Source: JBGPOS01 sp041488155 (GTDB taxonomy: Bacteria; Chloroflexota; Dehalococcoidia; Tepidiformales; Tepidiformaceae). From it: a stretch of 64,000 bases of DNA. The position numbers were made by a program, and so were the translations under genes. Positions 17,005-25,491 of this stretch are shown piece after piece. A model generated the notes under the pieces. That model ran no database searches, was not told where the DNA came from, and worked only from the letters and a program-made list of their open reading frames with translations. The first letter of the stretch is position 1; each line of letters starts with the position of its first letter. The stretch covers positions 1-64,000 of the forward strand of contig JBGPOS010000004.1 of NCBI GenBank assembly GCA_041488155.1, in the 5' to 3' direction.

Positions 17005-17589
17005 CTAGTCGTCCAGGAGAGCGAAGAGGTCGCTTAGTCGGAGCGAGAAACCAGGGAGAGAGCTCGAGGTAAGCACGCCACCGCTCGGCACCCTTCTGCC
17101 ATCGTGTTCGTCGTGAAAGACCTCGACCTCCCGGCCTTCGGGGTCGATCAGCCAGCAAGCATCGACATCGTTGGCTCGGTAGAATCGGCACTTATCTCGT
17201 AGCTGCCGCATCGTCTGTTCCGGCGATCGGATTTCGATTGCCAGCGTCGGCGGGAGCGATACAAGGTCATCACCCTGGGGTTTGCCGGGGGCCCAGTAAG
17301 CAACGTCCTGTACCAGGTACTGCGGATTCCCCGCGGCGACGAACATGACGTGTGGTTCGACACCGGCCCTGCCGCCCGCTGCACGGGAGTAGTCGAAGAG
17401 GTAGTGGCTGAGCGCGACCGCCAGCGTCCAATGCTTCCTTCGTGGGGACACCTTCTGGCTAACCCGCCCATCTACGTATTCGAGGTACGGCTTCTCTTCC
17501 GGTAGCGCGAGATATTCTTCGAGCGACATGCGTCGCCCGTCGTGGTTCGAGCGCGGGGGCTTTGGGACCTTCGCGGGCCGGATCGCCAT
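17005..17589 (-). CDS. Uma2 family (DUF820) endonuclease-like protein
   Basis: 194 aa from ATG at 17589, with GAGGTGA just upstream; the longer frame to 17703 looks non-coding. It carries the PD-(D/E)xK-like core of Uma2 proteins: YLEYVDGRV, VAYW then PTLAIEIRSPEQT (catalytic Glu), RDKCRFYRANDVDACWLIDPEGREVEVF. The family is abundant in cyanobacteria and Chloroflexi and its substrate is unknown. TATACT lies 9 bases before the ATG, so the transcript may have a very short leader. Confidence 0.85.
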   Translation of the reverse strand: MAIRPAKVPKPPRSNHDGRRMSLEEYLALPEEKPYLEYVDGRVSQKVSPRRKHWTLAVALSHYLFDYSRAAGGRAGVEPHVMFVAAGNPQYLVQDVAYWAPGKPQGDDLVSLPPTLAIEIRSPEQTMRQLRDKCRFYRANDVDACWLIDPEGREVEVFHDEHDGRRVPSGGVLTSSSLPGFSLRLSDLFALLDD

Positions 17590-17697
17590 GGTCACCTCAG
17601 TATACGTCCGAGACCCCGAGGGCTGATTCAAGCCAGAGCGCCATTGTTCGGCCAGCGATGCCGCCTCTTGGCAAGTGTGCTGAGATGGATTCTGCCG

Positions 17698-18555
17698 ATG
17701 CAATTCAGCGAGTCGTTCCGTGCCATGGACACCGACATCGACGTCGTGATCGAGGCGCTAGCGCCGCCGATCGACGCCTTTGTGTCGCTGAAGCTTCTGT
17801 TCGAGCAGCAGGAGCAACGCTTCTCCCGCTTCCGGCCCAACAGCGAGCTGTGCCGCCTCAACCGCGGAGAAGCGATCACCGACTCGCTGTTCGCCAAGGG
17901 CTGCCACCTCGCGTTGGAGGCGCACGAGTTCACCGGGGGGCTCTACAACCCGATGGTGCTGCCCGCGCTGGAGGAGGCGGGTTACCGGACCACTTTTCGA
18001 GATGTGCGAGGGGGAACGCCCCGGACACAACGCGTGCCGGACCCAGGGGAGTGCATCGACATCACCGGCGACCGGGTGCGTCTGACCGCAGGCGCCGTCG
18101 ACTTAGGCGGGATCGTCAAGGGTTGGACGGTCGACCTCGGGATCGAGCTCCTGGGCGGACGTTTCACGGGCGTGTTCCTCAACGCGGGCGGGGATCTGCG
18201 CTGCTCAGGCTCGGAGGAGGGCCTCGAAGGGTGGTTCGTGACGATCGAAGCGGGGAGCCCGGGTGGCCCGCCGCCCTGGGAGGGCGTGATGCGAGGCGCC
18301 GTCGCCACATCGACGACAAGGAAGCGCCGCTGGCAGACCGACTCTGGCGCCTTCGCCCACCACCTCATCGACCCCCGCTCGGGCCTACCCGCCGACTCGC
18401 CGTTCGAGCAGGTGACCGCGTGGGCCGCGGAGACCTGGCGGGCAGAGTGCTGGGCGAAGGCCGTGCTGATAGGGGGACCGCCCGCCGGGGAGCTGGCGGC
18501 CTCTTCGGGGGTCCGCGTAATGACCTGCGACCACGACGGCTCGTGGAACTCCTGA
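17698..18555 (+). CDS. apbE: FAD:protein FMN transferase (ApbE family)
   Basis: 285 aa from ATG at 17698. ApbE covalently attaches FMN to threonines of flavoproteins such as Rnf/Nqr subunits, or trims FAD. Motifs: RFSRFRPNSELCRLN near the N-terminus, VDLGGIVKGWTVD (FAD-binding loop), NAGGDLRCSG and HHLIDPRSGLPA (metal site). No lipoprotein signal is present, so it appears cytosolic, unlike many homologues. The client flavoprotein is not adjacent. Family assignment is strong. Confidence 0.87.
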   Translation: MQFSESFRAMDTDIDVVIEALAPPIDAFVSLKLLFEQQEQRFSRFRPNSELCRLNRGEAITDSLFAKGCHLALEAHEFTGGLYNPMVLPALEEAGYRTTFRDVRGGTPRTQRVPDPGECIDITGDRVRLTAGAVDLGGIVKGWTVDLGIELLGGRFTGVFLNAGGDLRCSGSEEGLEGWFVTIEAGSPGGPPPWEGVMRGAVATSTTRKRRWQTDSGAFAHHLIDPRSGLPADSPFEQVTAWAAETWRAECWAKAVLIGGPPAGELAASSGVRVMTCDHDGSWNS

Positions 18556-18571
18556 CCGGTCCAGTCGCGGC

Positions 18572-19426
18572 TTAGCGCCTGAGCCGGGAGAGGTCGGTCA
18601 CGAAAACACTGGGCCCTGAGCGTTCAGCGGCCCCACCAGCTCTCTCGATCGTGACGACCGCGCTTTCGTAACTCTTCAAACCGAGGGGGACGATAGTCTC
18701 GTAGCGAGCAAACCCGTTGCCGTCGGAGTTGAACGTCCCGAGGCTGTGGTACTTGCCGCCCGAATTGACCCAGATCTGGTACGTCTCGCCCACCGGTCGT
18801 TCCGGCAGTTTGTTGGCCACGAACCAGACCCGCTTCTGTTCTTCATCCCAGACGAGGCGTCCGATCGCCGACGCGTTCTGGTCCACGGAGATCACTTCTG
18901 CGACGTCGCTGTCGGGCGAAAGCAGCGCGAGCAAGAGGTCGCGGTCTCCCTTCGCCGACTGGCGGAGCTCCGTCGAAGTCTTTTCTTCTGCGCTCAGACG
19001 CCTCGTCAGCGCTGCGATTTCGACCTTCTGCGAGAGGGCGTCGTCGATCTGGGTTTTCAGGTCCGTGTTCTGGACCCGCAGATCGGAGATCTGGCCCCGT
19101 ACGGAAACCATTCCGGTGAAGGCGCCGATGGCGACGAAGACGGCCGCCAGGGCCGCCGCGGCCGGCACGAAGCGAATGATCCGGGCGATTGGCCCCGGTC
19201 GCACGATCCCGGTGGAAAGAAGGACTTTGCGTTTGAGCGTCGCCGGCGTTTTCCGGAGGGGGACGCTCAGCGCCAGGCTTGCTGCCAGGCGCTCCGAGGC
19301 GTGGATGTTGTCACGGCAGCGTTCACAGTCGGCCACGTGCAGGGCGACGATCCGCTCCACTTCGGGTTCGAGCGCGCCGATGGCGTATTCGTCCGCCTGC
19401 TCCTGGGTGAGATGCATGACTTCCAT
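18572..19426 (-). CDS. Zinc-finger anti-sigma factor with RskA C-terminal domain
   Basis: 284 aa. The N-terminal zinc anti-sigma finger is HVADCERC (His30, Cys34, Cys37). One membrane helix lies at about 86-106, followed by a coiled coil (about 110-165) and the RskA/anti-sigma-K domain (about 175-284; PVGETYQIWVNSGGKYHSLG). It is the partner of the ECF sigma gene 11 bases upstream. The exported domain should be cut or altered by an envelope signal, releasing the sigma factor. RskA in mycobacteria is the reference for this arrangement. Confidence 0.9.
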   Translation of the reverse strand: MEVMHLTQEQADEYAIGALEPEVERIVALHVADCERCRDNIHASERLAASLALSVPLRKTPATLKRKVLLSTGIVRPGPIARIIRFVPAAAALAAVFVAIGAFTGMVSVRGQISDLRVQNTDLKTQIDDALSQKVEIAALTRRLSAEEKTSTELRQSAKGDRDLLLALLSPDSDVAEVISVDQNASAIGRLVWDEEQKRVWFVANKLPERPVGETYQIWVNSGGKYHSLGTFNSDGNGFARYETIVPLGLKSYESAVVTIERAGGAAERSGPSVFVTDLSRLRR

Positions 19427-19437
19427 GCCATCGGCCT

Positions 19438-20106
19438 TCAGGCCCGCACGCTGGGCTCAATGGCACGCCGGAGCTTCTGCATGCCGAGTCGAATTCGAGT
19501 CTTCACGGTCCCCAGCGGCTCGTGGAGGCTGACGGCTATCTGTTGTTGCGTAAGGCCGTTGAAGTACGCCATTTCGAGGGCAATGCGCTGTTCGACCGGG
19601 AGGTCCACCAGCGCCCGGCGGACGAGCAACTGCTCCTCCTTGACCTGCGCCGCGAGCAGCGGGTCATCTGATTCCCCGGGAAAGAGCGGCTGAGCGCCGT
19701 CTTCGGGCGTGCCGAGCGACGAACCTTCCCTCCGCCTCCGCCTGCCCCGCGCCCGGAGCTCGTCGACGGCCCGGTTGCGGGCGACGCTCATCAGCCAGCT
19801 GAGGAAGCGGCCTCTTTGGGCGATGAACGTCTCGGGGCGCCGCCAGATGCGTACGAAGACGTCTTGCGTCGCATCCTCGGCGAGCTGCGTGTCGGCCAGC
19901 ACTCGTAGCGAGGCTGAATACACGAGATCCACGTAGCGGTCGTAGAGGACAGCGAAGGCGTAGTCGTCGTGGGCAGCTACGGCAGCCATGAGTACCTCGT
20001 CGGTCCACGAAGCGCGGGCGGCACAGGCCTCGCCCGCGAGACGGGTAAAGTCTCCCGTCCTACCGATGCTACGTGCTCCGGACGTGTCCGGATTCCCCTG
20101 CCACAT
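19438..20106 (-). CDS. ECF sigma factor (SigK-like)
   Basis: 222 aa. Region 2 is DDYAFAVLYDRYVDLVYSAS then AEDATQDVFVRIWRRPETF and WLMSVARNRAVDELRA (about 45-120). An Arg-rich linker follows, then region 4 LPVEQRIALEMAYFNGLTQQ with GTVKTRIRLGMQKLRRAI (about 165-215). It is paired with the RskA-type anti-sigma gene. The ATG at 20106 gives a non-conserved 30-residue N-terminus; translation may begin later. A possible promoter lies 18-44 bases upstream. Confidence 0.92.
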   Translation of the reverse strand: MWQGNPDTSGARSIGRTGDFTRLAGEACAARASWTDEVLMAAVAAHDDYAFAVLYDRYVDLVYSASLRVLADTQLAEDATQDVFVRIWRRPETFIAQRGRFLSWLMSVARNRAVDELRARGRRRRREGSSLGTPEDGAQPLFPGESDDPLLAAQVKEEQLLVRRALVDLPVEQRIALEMAYFNGLTQQQIAVSLHEPLGTVKTRIRLGMQKLRRAIEPSVRA

Positions 20107-20123
20107 AAACTATCCGGTTCGAA

Positions 20124-20150
20124 ATGATACACCGGCCTGATCAGTTGCAA
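20124..20150 (-). promoter_or_regulatory. Possible promoter of the sigma/anti-sigma operon
   Basis: On the minus strand TTGCAA (20150-20145) and TATCAT (20129-20124) are separated by 15 bases. The -10 is good but the spacer is short, and an autoregulated ECF promoter might look different. Confidence 0.3.
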
Positions 20151-20265
20151 AGCCCCTTCCGTCGATCGCCTTTACCAGGGCTTCTTGGGAAGGCCCTCCG
20201 TTTACGCTTCATTGTCCGCCGGCGCTCGACACTGGACGAAGATACAGAGGGAGCAGTTGCCCACT

Positions 20266-21372
20266 ATGAACATCTTCCGTCCCGTAGCGATCGCCGTTGC
20301 AGGCGCCGCACTGACACTCGGTGTCGCCTGTTCATCGTCTTCCCCGGCCGCCTCTTCCGGCAGCCAGCCAGTGGCCCAGCAGACTGATCAGCGTGCAGTA
20401 CCCACCAGCGCTACGATCGCCCAGCTCACCACCGCCGACATCGTCAAGCTGGCGGAGCCGGCCGTCGTTCGGATCGAGACGGGCTCGGGCGTCGGCACGG
20501 GATTCGTGGTCGCCCAGGACGGCTACATCATCACCAACAACCACGTGGTGCAGACCACGAGCACCGTCCGCGGGCGCACCTCGGGCATCAAGGTCACGAT
20601 GAGCGACGGCAGCGAATACCAGGCGACGCTTGTCGGCGCCGACACCAGGTCGGACATCGCCGTCATCAAGATCGACGCGACTGGCCTTACGCCCCTCAAG
20701 ATCGGCAGCCTGGACAACACCGTCGTCGGCCAGGACGTGGTGGCCATCGGCTTCGCCCTCGACCTGAAGGGGGGCGAAGGCCCTTCGTACACGGTCACAC
20801 GGGGCATCGTTAGCGCCAAGAACCGGGCGATCGCCGAAAACTCCGCGATCCTCGGGGCGATCCAGACCGATGCCGCGATCAACCACGGCAACAGCGGCGG
20901 TCCGTTGCTCAACCTCGCCGGTGAAGTCATCGGCGTAAACACGGCCATCGCCCCCGACGGGGTCACCGGGGCGCAGGCTCCGGGGATCGGCTTCGCAGTC
21001 GGGGCAGACACGGTGAAGGCCGTCTTCGAGCAGATCCGCTCCAAGGGCAAGGTGAACCGCGGACTGCTCGGCATCCAGGGGTTCGAAGCGCTCCGCCCGG
21101 CGAAGGCGAAGGAACTCGGTCTGCCGGCTGGCACCCGCGGCGTCTACCTCAGCCTCGATAACGCTGTCGCCGCCGGCGGGCCGGCTGCCACCGCGGGCAT
21201 CAAGACCAGTGATGTCATCACGAAAGTCGCTGAGTTCCCCATCCGAGACGAGAGCGACCTCGCCATCGCGATGATCCGGCACCAGCCGGGCGACCAGGTA
21301 GACGTCGAGCTGTTCCGCGGATCGAAACAAATGACGGTGCAGGTGACCCTCGGCACTCCCTCGGCCCAGTAG
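20266..21372 (+). CDS. Trypsin-like serine protease with PDZ domain (HtrA/DegP family), lipoprotein
   Basis: 368 aa from ATG at 20266. The hydrophobic leader ends LTLGVAC; Cys22 is followed by a Ser-rich linker, so it is probably a lipoprotein anchored outside the membrane. The catalytic triad is His93 (TNNHVV), Asp130 (TRSDIAV) and Ser210 (GNSGGPLLN). A single PDZ domain fills about 275-368. HtrA proteins degrade or refold damaged exported proteins. It is divergent from the SigK/RskA operon, so it is a plausible member of that sigma factor's envelope-stress regulon; this is inference. Confidence 0.92.
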   Translation: MNIFRPVAIAVAGAALTLGVACSSSSPAASSGSQPVAQQTDQRAVPTSATIAQLTTADIVKLAEPAVVRIETGSGVGTGFVVAQDGYIITNNHVVQTTSTVRGRTSGIKVTMSDGSEYQATLVGADTRSDIAVIKIDATGLTPLKIGSLDNTVVGQDVVAIGFALDLKGGEGPSYTVTRGIVSAKNRAIAENSAILGAIQTDAAINHGNSGGPLLNLAGEVIGVNTAIAPDGVTGAQAPGIGFAVGADTVKAVFEQIRSKGKVNRGLLGIQGFEALRPAKAKELGLPAGTRGVYLSLDNAVAAGGPAATAGIKTSDVITKVAEFPIRDESDLAIAMIRHQPGDQVDVELFRGSKQMTVQVTLGTPSAQ

Positions 21373-21392
21373 TCCCCCGGCCGAGACCCGTC

Positions 21393-21430
21393 GCCGCCGC
21401 CCCGCTCCCTCGGGGAGGCGGCTTTGTGTT
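21393..21430 (+). terminator. Rho-independent terminator after the HtrA-like gene
   Basis: GCCGCC (21396-21401) pairs with GGCGGC (21417-21422) around a GC-rich inner stem, followed by TTTGTGTT. It lies 20 bases beyond the protease stop. Confidence 0.7.
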
Positions 21431-21459
21431 CGCGGCTGTCCGCGCCCTAAGCTCGCGAG

Positions 21460-22203
21460 GTGGCCGCGCCTGAACGCATCGTCTCACTCGTCCCTAGCCT
21501 CACGGAGCTCGTCTGCTCGCTAGGAGCGGCAGGCGTGCTGGCCGGCCGCACGCGGTTCTGTACCGAGCCGGCTGACCTCGTCCACGATGTGCCAGTCGTG
21601 GGTGGGACGAAGAACCCGGACGTCGCGCGGATCGTCTCCCTCAAGCCCGGCCTCGTCATCGCGAACAAAGAGGAGAACCGCAGGGAAGACGTCGACGCTC
21701 TCCGCGAGGCCGGGCTCGACGTCCTGCTCACCGACCCAAATTCGGTCGACGATGCGCTTGAGATGATTGCCTTGCTGGGAGCTCGCCTCGGCGTCGATGG
21801 CCAGGCTGCTGAACTCCTTCAGGCGATCCGGGCGGAGCTGGCGGTGCCGCTCCCGACTGCCCGGCCACGAGTGTTCGTCGCGGTCTGGCGTTCGCCGCTC
21901 CTCGGCCTTGGACGCGACACCTACGGCCACGATTTGATCGAACGAACCGGTGCGATCAACGTGCTCGGCGATGTCAGCCGTTATCCGGAAACGAACCTCG
22001 ACCACCTGGCGCGGCTCAAGCCCGACACCATCCTCCTTCCCGACGAGCCTTACGCCTTCCGCGAGCGCCACATCGCCGAATTCGCCGGGATCGCTCCCGC
22101 GAGGCTCATCGATGGCAAGCTGCTCTGGTGGTACGGGCCCCGCCTCCCGCTCGCGCTCCGCACTCTCAGGTCACTCTTCGCCGAGACCCTGGAGCGAACG
22201 TGA
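21460..22203 (+). CDS. BtuF-like helical-backbone metal-receptor protein without signal peptide
   Basis: 247 aa from GTG at 21460. It begins at RIVSLVPSLTELVCSLG, the start of mature BtuF/FepB-type binding proteins. Later motifs are FCTEPADLV, GGTKNPDVARIVSLKPGLVI and LLPDEPYAFRERH. The fold is the two-lobed TroA-like receptor for cobalamin or iron chelates. There is no signal peptide, lipobox or neighbouring permease/ATPase, so a classical uptake role is doubtful. Its stop overlaps the start of nagB, implying coupled translation. Confidence 0.8.
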   Translation: MAAPERIVSLVPSLTELVCSLGAAGVLAGRTRFCTEPADLVHDVPVVGGTKNPDVARIVSLKPGLVIANKEENRREDVDALREAGLDVLLTDPNSVDDALEMIALLGARLGVDGQAAELLQAIRAELAVPLPTARPRVFVAVWRSPLLGLGRDTYGHDLIERTGAINVLGDVSRYPETNLDHLARLKPDTILLPDEPYAFRERHIAEFAGIAPARLIDGKLLWWYGPRLPLALRTLRSLFAETLERT

Positions 22204-22925
22204 GCGCAGCGGCCCGCCTGCGAGTCGTCCCCGCCGAAGAGTTCGCCGCTGCGGCGCTTGACGCCTTCTTCGAATCGACGGACGGCCTCCCTTCGCCCGT
22301 GGTGGGATTAGCCACCGGCGCTTCACCCGCGCCGCTCTACGAGGCACTGCGAGCCGTCGCGGAATCGGGCGGCCACGACATATCGCGAATTCGGCCGTTT
22401 GCCATCGACGAATACGTCTGCGCTCCCGGCCACAAGTGTGCCAACCGCGCGTACTTCGCCCGTTTCTGGGAGTCGATCCCGGGCGCTCGTCGCGTCGAAC
22501 AATTCGACCCCTCAGCCAGCGAACTCCAGCGGGAGGCCGAGGCCGTTGCTGCGCGCCTGGAAGGCGCGGGAGGGCTCGACCTCGCCGTCCTGGGAGTCGG
22601 GCTCAATGGCCACCTCGCCTTCAACGAACCGGGCACGGCGCGGGATCAGGGCGCCGGAGTGGCGCAGCTCCAGCCCGAGACGCGGGCCGCCGCTGCGAAG
22701 TGCTGGGGAGCTGACCCGCCCCGCCTGGGGCTGACCCTCGGGCTCGCCGAGCTGCTTGGGGCGCGGCGCGTCCTTCTCCTGGCGCGGGGAGCAGAAAAGG
22801 CAGCTATTGTCCGGCGCCTCTGGCGCGGCCCGGTCGGCCCGGAATGCACCGCAAGCTTTGTCCGGCTCCACCCCGGAGCGGTGGTCCTTCTCGATCAGCA
22901 AGCGGCTTCGCTGCTCGACGCTTAG
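22200..22925 (+). CDS. nagB: Glucosamine-6-phosphate deaminase-like protein
   Basis: 241 aa from GTG at 22200, overlapping the previous stop by four bases. Motifs: VVGLATGASPAPLYEAL (phosphate loop), FAIDEYVC (catalytic Asp region), DLAVLGVGLNGHLAFNEPG (catalytic His/Glu, typical of NagB) and LTLGLAELL. It converts glucosamine-6-phosphate to fructose-6-phosphate and ammonia. It converges on nagA with a 4-base overlap of the 3' ends, which supports an amino-sugar catabolic role. It is slightly shorter than E. coli NagB. Confidence 0.87.
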   Translation: MSAAARLRVVPAEEFAAAALDAFFESTDGLPSPVVGLATGASPAPLYEALRAVAESGGHDISRIRPFAIDEYVCAPGHKCANRAYFARFWESIPGARRVEQFDPSASELQREAEAVAARLEGAGGLDLAVLGVGLNGHLAFNEPGTARDQGAGVAQLQPETRAAAAKCWGADPPRLGLTLGLAELLGARRVLLLARGAEKAAIVRRLWRGPVGPECTASFVRLHPGAVVLLDQQAASLLDA

Positions 22926-24097
22926 CCCGCCGTGGATCGTCCACCCTCACGGACGAAGGCGAGCTCGCCCCGGCAGACGGTCGCCGCCACTCTGAGGTCG
23001 CTTTCGAGCATCACCACGTCCGCATCCATCCCACGCTCCAGGGCCCCTTTTCGTTGCTGAGCCCCGGCCACCCGTGCCGGGTTGGTCGAGCCGATTCGGA
23101 ACGCGGTGGCGAGGTCTATCCCAAGGAAGGCGACCGCATTGCGGAAGTGCTGGTCCATGGTCGCGACGCTCCCAACGATCGTCCCATCGGGCCGCACGGC
23201 CTTTGCCCCGCTCACCTCGACGTCCTCGCCGCCGAACCGCCCACCCTCGGCGCCAGTCCCGGCAAGGTGGAGGTTGTCGGTCACGATGACCGTGCGCGCC
23301 GCGCCGAGCACCCGATACGCCAGCCTCAGCGTCTCCGGCGCGAGATGGGCGCCGTCGCAGATGAGCTCGCAGGTTACGGAGTCCTCGAGAAGAGCAGCGA
23401 CGATCGGGCCGCCCTCGCGGTGGTGGATCGGCCGCATCGCGTTGAAGAGGTGTGTGACGTGCCGGACACCTGCCTCGAAGCCCGCTCGAGCCTCAAGCGT
23501 GCTGGCGTCAGTGTGACCCATTGCCGGGATGGCCCGCGCGCCGGCGATGGCGGCCGCCAGCTCGAGCCCTCCCGGGAGCTCAGGCGCAAAGGTGACCTGA
23601 CGGATCTGACCATCGGCGGCGTCCTGGTACCGGACGAACTCCTCCCGCAGCGGCGGCCTGAGCATGCCGGGGTGAAACGCCCCCTTGCGCACCGGGTTGA
23701 TGAACGGCCCCTCAAGGTGGAACCCCAGCGGCTCGGCCCCTGCGGTCGCTTTCAGCGCCGGGCCGAGCCCGGCGAGGATAGCAACCGTCTCTGCATCGTC
23801 GCGCCCGAGCGTGCTGACGAGATACGAGGTTACGCCGTTGCGCGGCGCCCAGGCGCTGTAGGCAGCGATACGCTCCGGATCCCGGGTGAAGAACGAGTGC
23901 CCGCCGCCGCCATGGACATGGACATCGATGAAGCCAGGTCCAACGGAAAGCCCGGTGGCGTCGAGCTCCTGAGCGCCTTCAGATTCGATCCCGCGGCCGA
24001 TGGCGACGATCCGCTCACCGGCGCAGAGAAGGTCGGCGCGCGACGGCCCGGACGGCAGGGCCAGGACACCGTTCCGGATGAGTAAACGTCCGGGCAT
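22922..24097 (-). CDS. nagA: N-acetylglucosamine-6-phosphate deacetylase
   Basis: 391 aa from ATG at 24097, with GGAGGAGG upstream; an in-frame upstream ATG at 24139 lacks conserved sequence. The amidohydrolase metal motif GPGFIDVHVHGGGGHSF sits near residue 60. GFHLEGPFINPVRKGAH-like sequence carries the metal Glu. AMGHTDAS and THLFNAMRPIHHREGG follow, and VTDNLHLAGTG supplies the catalytic Asp. It deacetylates GlcNAc-6-P, feeding NagB encoded convergently. Confidence 0.92.
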   Translation of the reverse strand: MPGRLLIRNGVLALPSGPSRADLLCAGERIVAIGRGIESEGAQELDATGLSVGPGFIDVHVHGGGGHSFFTRDPERIAAYSAWAPRNGVTSYLVSTLGRDDAETVAILAGLGPALKATAGAEPLGFHLEGPFINPVRKGAFHPGMLRPPLREEFVRYQDAADGQIRQVTFAPELPGGLELAAAIAGARAIPAMGHTDASTLEARAGFEAGVRHVTHLFNAMRPIHHREGGPIVAALLEDSVTCELICDGAHLAPETLRLAYRVLGAARTVIVTDNLHLAGTGAEGGRFGGEDVEVSGAKAVRPDGTIVGSVATMDQHFRNAVAFLGIDLATAFRIGSTNPARVAGAQQRKGALERGMDADVVMLESDLRVAATVCRGELAFVREGGRSTAG

Positions 24098-24165
24098 GCC
24101 CCCTCCTCCAGTTTCTTGACCCCCCGCGACGGCGGCCACTAAGGTGGCCCGAAAGCGGGTTACCT

Positions 24166-25491
24166 GTGCTTCGTCTCCGCCCGAACCGACGCGCCGGAGC
24201 TTTGGCGGCCATCTTCGGGGTGGCCCTCGGCGCAGTGTACCTGATGCTGGTGCTGTTCCTTCGCATCGACGGCTACCTCTTCCCCGGCAACGAAGCCTCC
24301 GTCCCGAGCATCCCGGTGTTCATCCCTGGAACCAGCGTCGGCGCCGACGTCTCGCTCCCCGGGGTATCGTCCGCTGCCCAGCCGTGGACGGCCGCCTCGC
24401 GGCTGAACATTCTCGTCCTTGGGCTCGACCGCCGCCCCGATGAACCGATCGACGGCCCTTCGCGCAGCGACACGATGTTCGTTGCGAGCATCGACAAGCA
24501 GGAAGGCCGGGTGCAACTCCTCGCCATCCCGCGCGACCTCTGGGCCGAAGTCCCTTACGGCGACAAGCCCGGCGATTGGGCCCAGGCGAAAATCAACGCC
24601 GCCTTTTCTTACGGCCAGTTCTACCGGTACCCGGGCGGCGGAGCGGCCGCGGCCGTGGCCGCCGTTGAGCACAACTACCACATCGACATCCACCACTACC
24701 TCGTGATCGACTGGGTAGGCTTCGTGGAACTCATCGACGCCATCGGCGGCATCGACATCACGGTCCCCGTAGAGATCTCGGACTTCGGCACCGACGTCCT
24801 TGACATCTTCCCCAACAACACAGTCAGCGCCGGACTTCACCACATGGACGGTCGCCAGGCACTCGGCTACTCGCGCGTCCGCGTAGATGGCGACCTCAAG
24901 CGAATCGAACGGCAGCAGGGAGTGATCAAGGCTGTGGCCAGTGAAGCTGTTAGCCTTGGCCTCGTCGCGAAGCTTCCGGAGCTGTGGGACGCCTACCACC
25001 AGGCAATCCGCACCGACATCGACGACGGCCTGGTCCCCGGCTTCGCCCTCCTCGCTCGCCAGATCGATCTGGGCAGGCTTGAGACCTTCTCCCTGGGGCC
25101 AGACCTCTACCCTGGCATCGCCGAAGACGGTGACCTGATCCTGCTCCCGAACAAAGACGAGGTCTACGACACAATCGACCGCTTCCTCGCCGACCCGCGC
25201 ACGCGTGACGAAGCCCCGGTACTGGCCCTCGAGTACCCCCCGGGCATGGAAGTCACCGCCCAGAAGGCCCGTGATCATCTCGTCGCCTATGGCGTGCCGG
25301 CGGCGTTCATCCGCTTGCTGCAAGGCGATAGCGGCCCGCCCGGTATCTTCGACCTGACCGGAAAGGCGTACACGGCTACCAAGCTGACCGGCCTCTTCGG
25401 CCTCCGCCAACTGCCGCGGCAGGGGACGACGCCTGACGGTGTCGATGTCCTCGTCCGCATCGGGACTGCCCTCGAAATGAAGAACCCGTGA
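24166..25491 (+). CDS. LytR-CpsA-Psr (LCP) family glycopolymer ligase
   Basis: 441 aa from GTG at 24166. A membrane anchor covers about 12-34. The LCP domain (about 75-265) carries LNILVLGLDRR, SRSDTMFVASID, LAIPRDLWAEVP, AKINAAFSYG, IGGIDITVP and GRQALGYSRVRVDGDLKRIERQQ, with the conserved Arg/Asp phosphate ligands. A LytR_C domain fills about 340-435. LCP enzymes attach undecaprenyl-linked glycopolymers to peptidoglycan. The gene heads an overlapping operon of acyltransferase and glycosyltransferase genes, consistent with surface glycan assembly. Confidence 0.92.
   Translation: MLRLRPNRRAGALAAIFGVALGAVYLMLVLFLRIDGYLFPGNEASVPSIPVFIPGTSVGADVSLPGVSSAAQPWTAASRLNILVLGLDRRPDEPIDGPSRSDTMFVASIDKQEGRVQLLAIPRDLWAEVPYGDKPGDWAQAKINAAFSYGQFYRYPGGGAAAAVAAVEHNYHIDIHHYLVIDWVGFVELIDAIGGIDITVPVEISDFGTDVLDIFPNNTVSAGLHHMDGRQALGYSRVRVDGDLKRIERQQGVIKAVASEAVSLGLVAKLPELWDAYHQAIRTDIDDGLVPGFALLARQIDLGRLETFSLGPDLYPGIAEDGDLILLPNKDEVYDTIDRFLADPRTRDEAPVLALEYPPGMEVTAQKARDHLVAYGVPAAFIRLLQGDSGPPGIFDLTGKAYTATKLTGLFGLRQLPRQGTTPDGVDVLVRIGTALEMKNP

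Noticed and set aside
17569..17580. TATACT just before the Uma2 start as a full promoter
   Set aside because: No -35 at suitable spacing; kept only as a remark in the gene entry.
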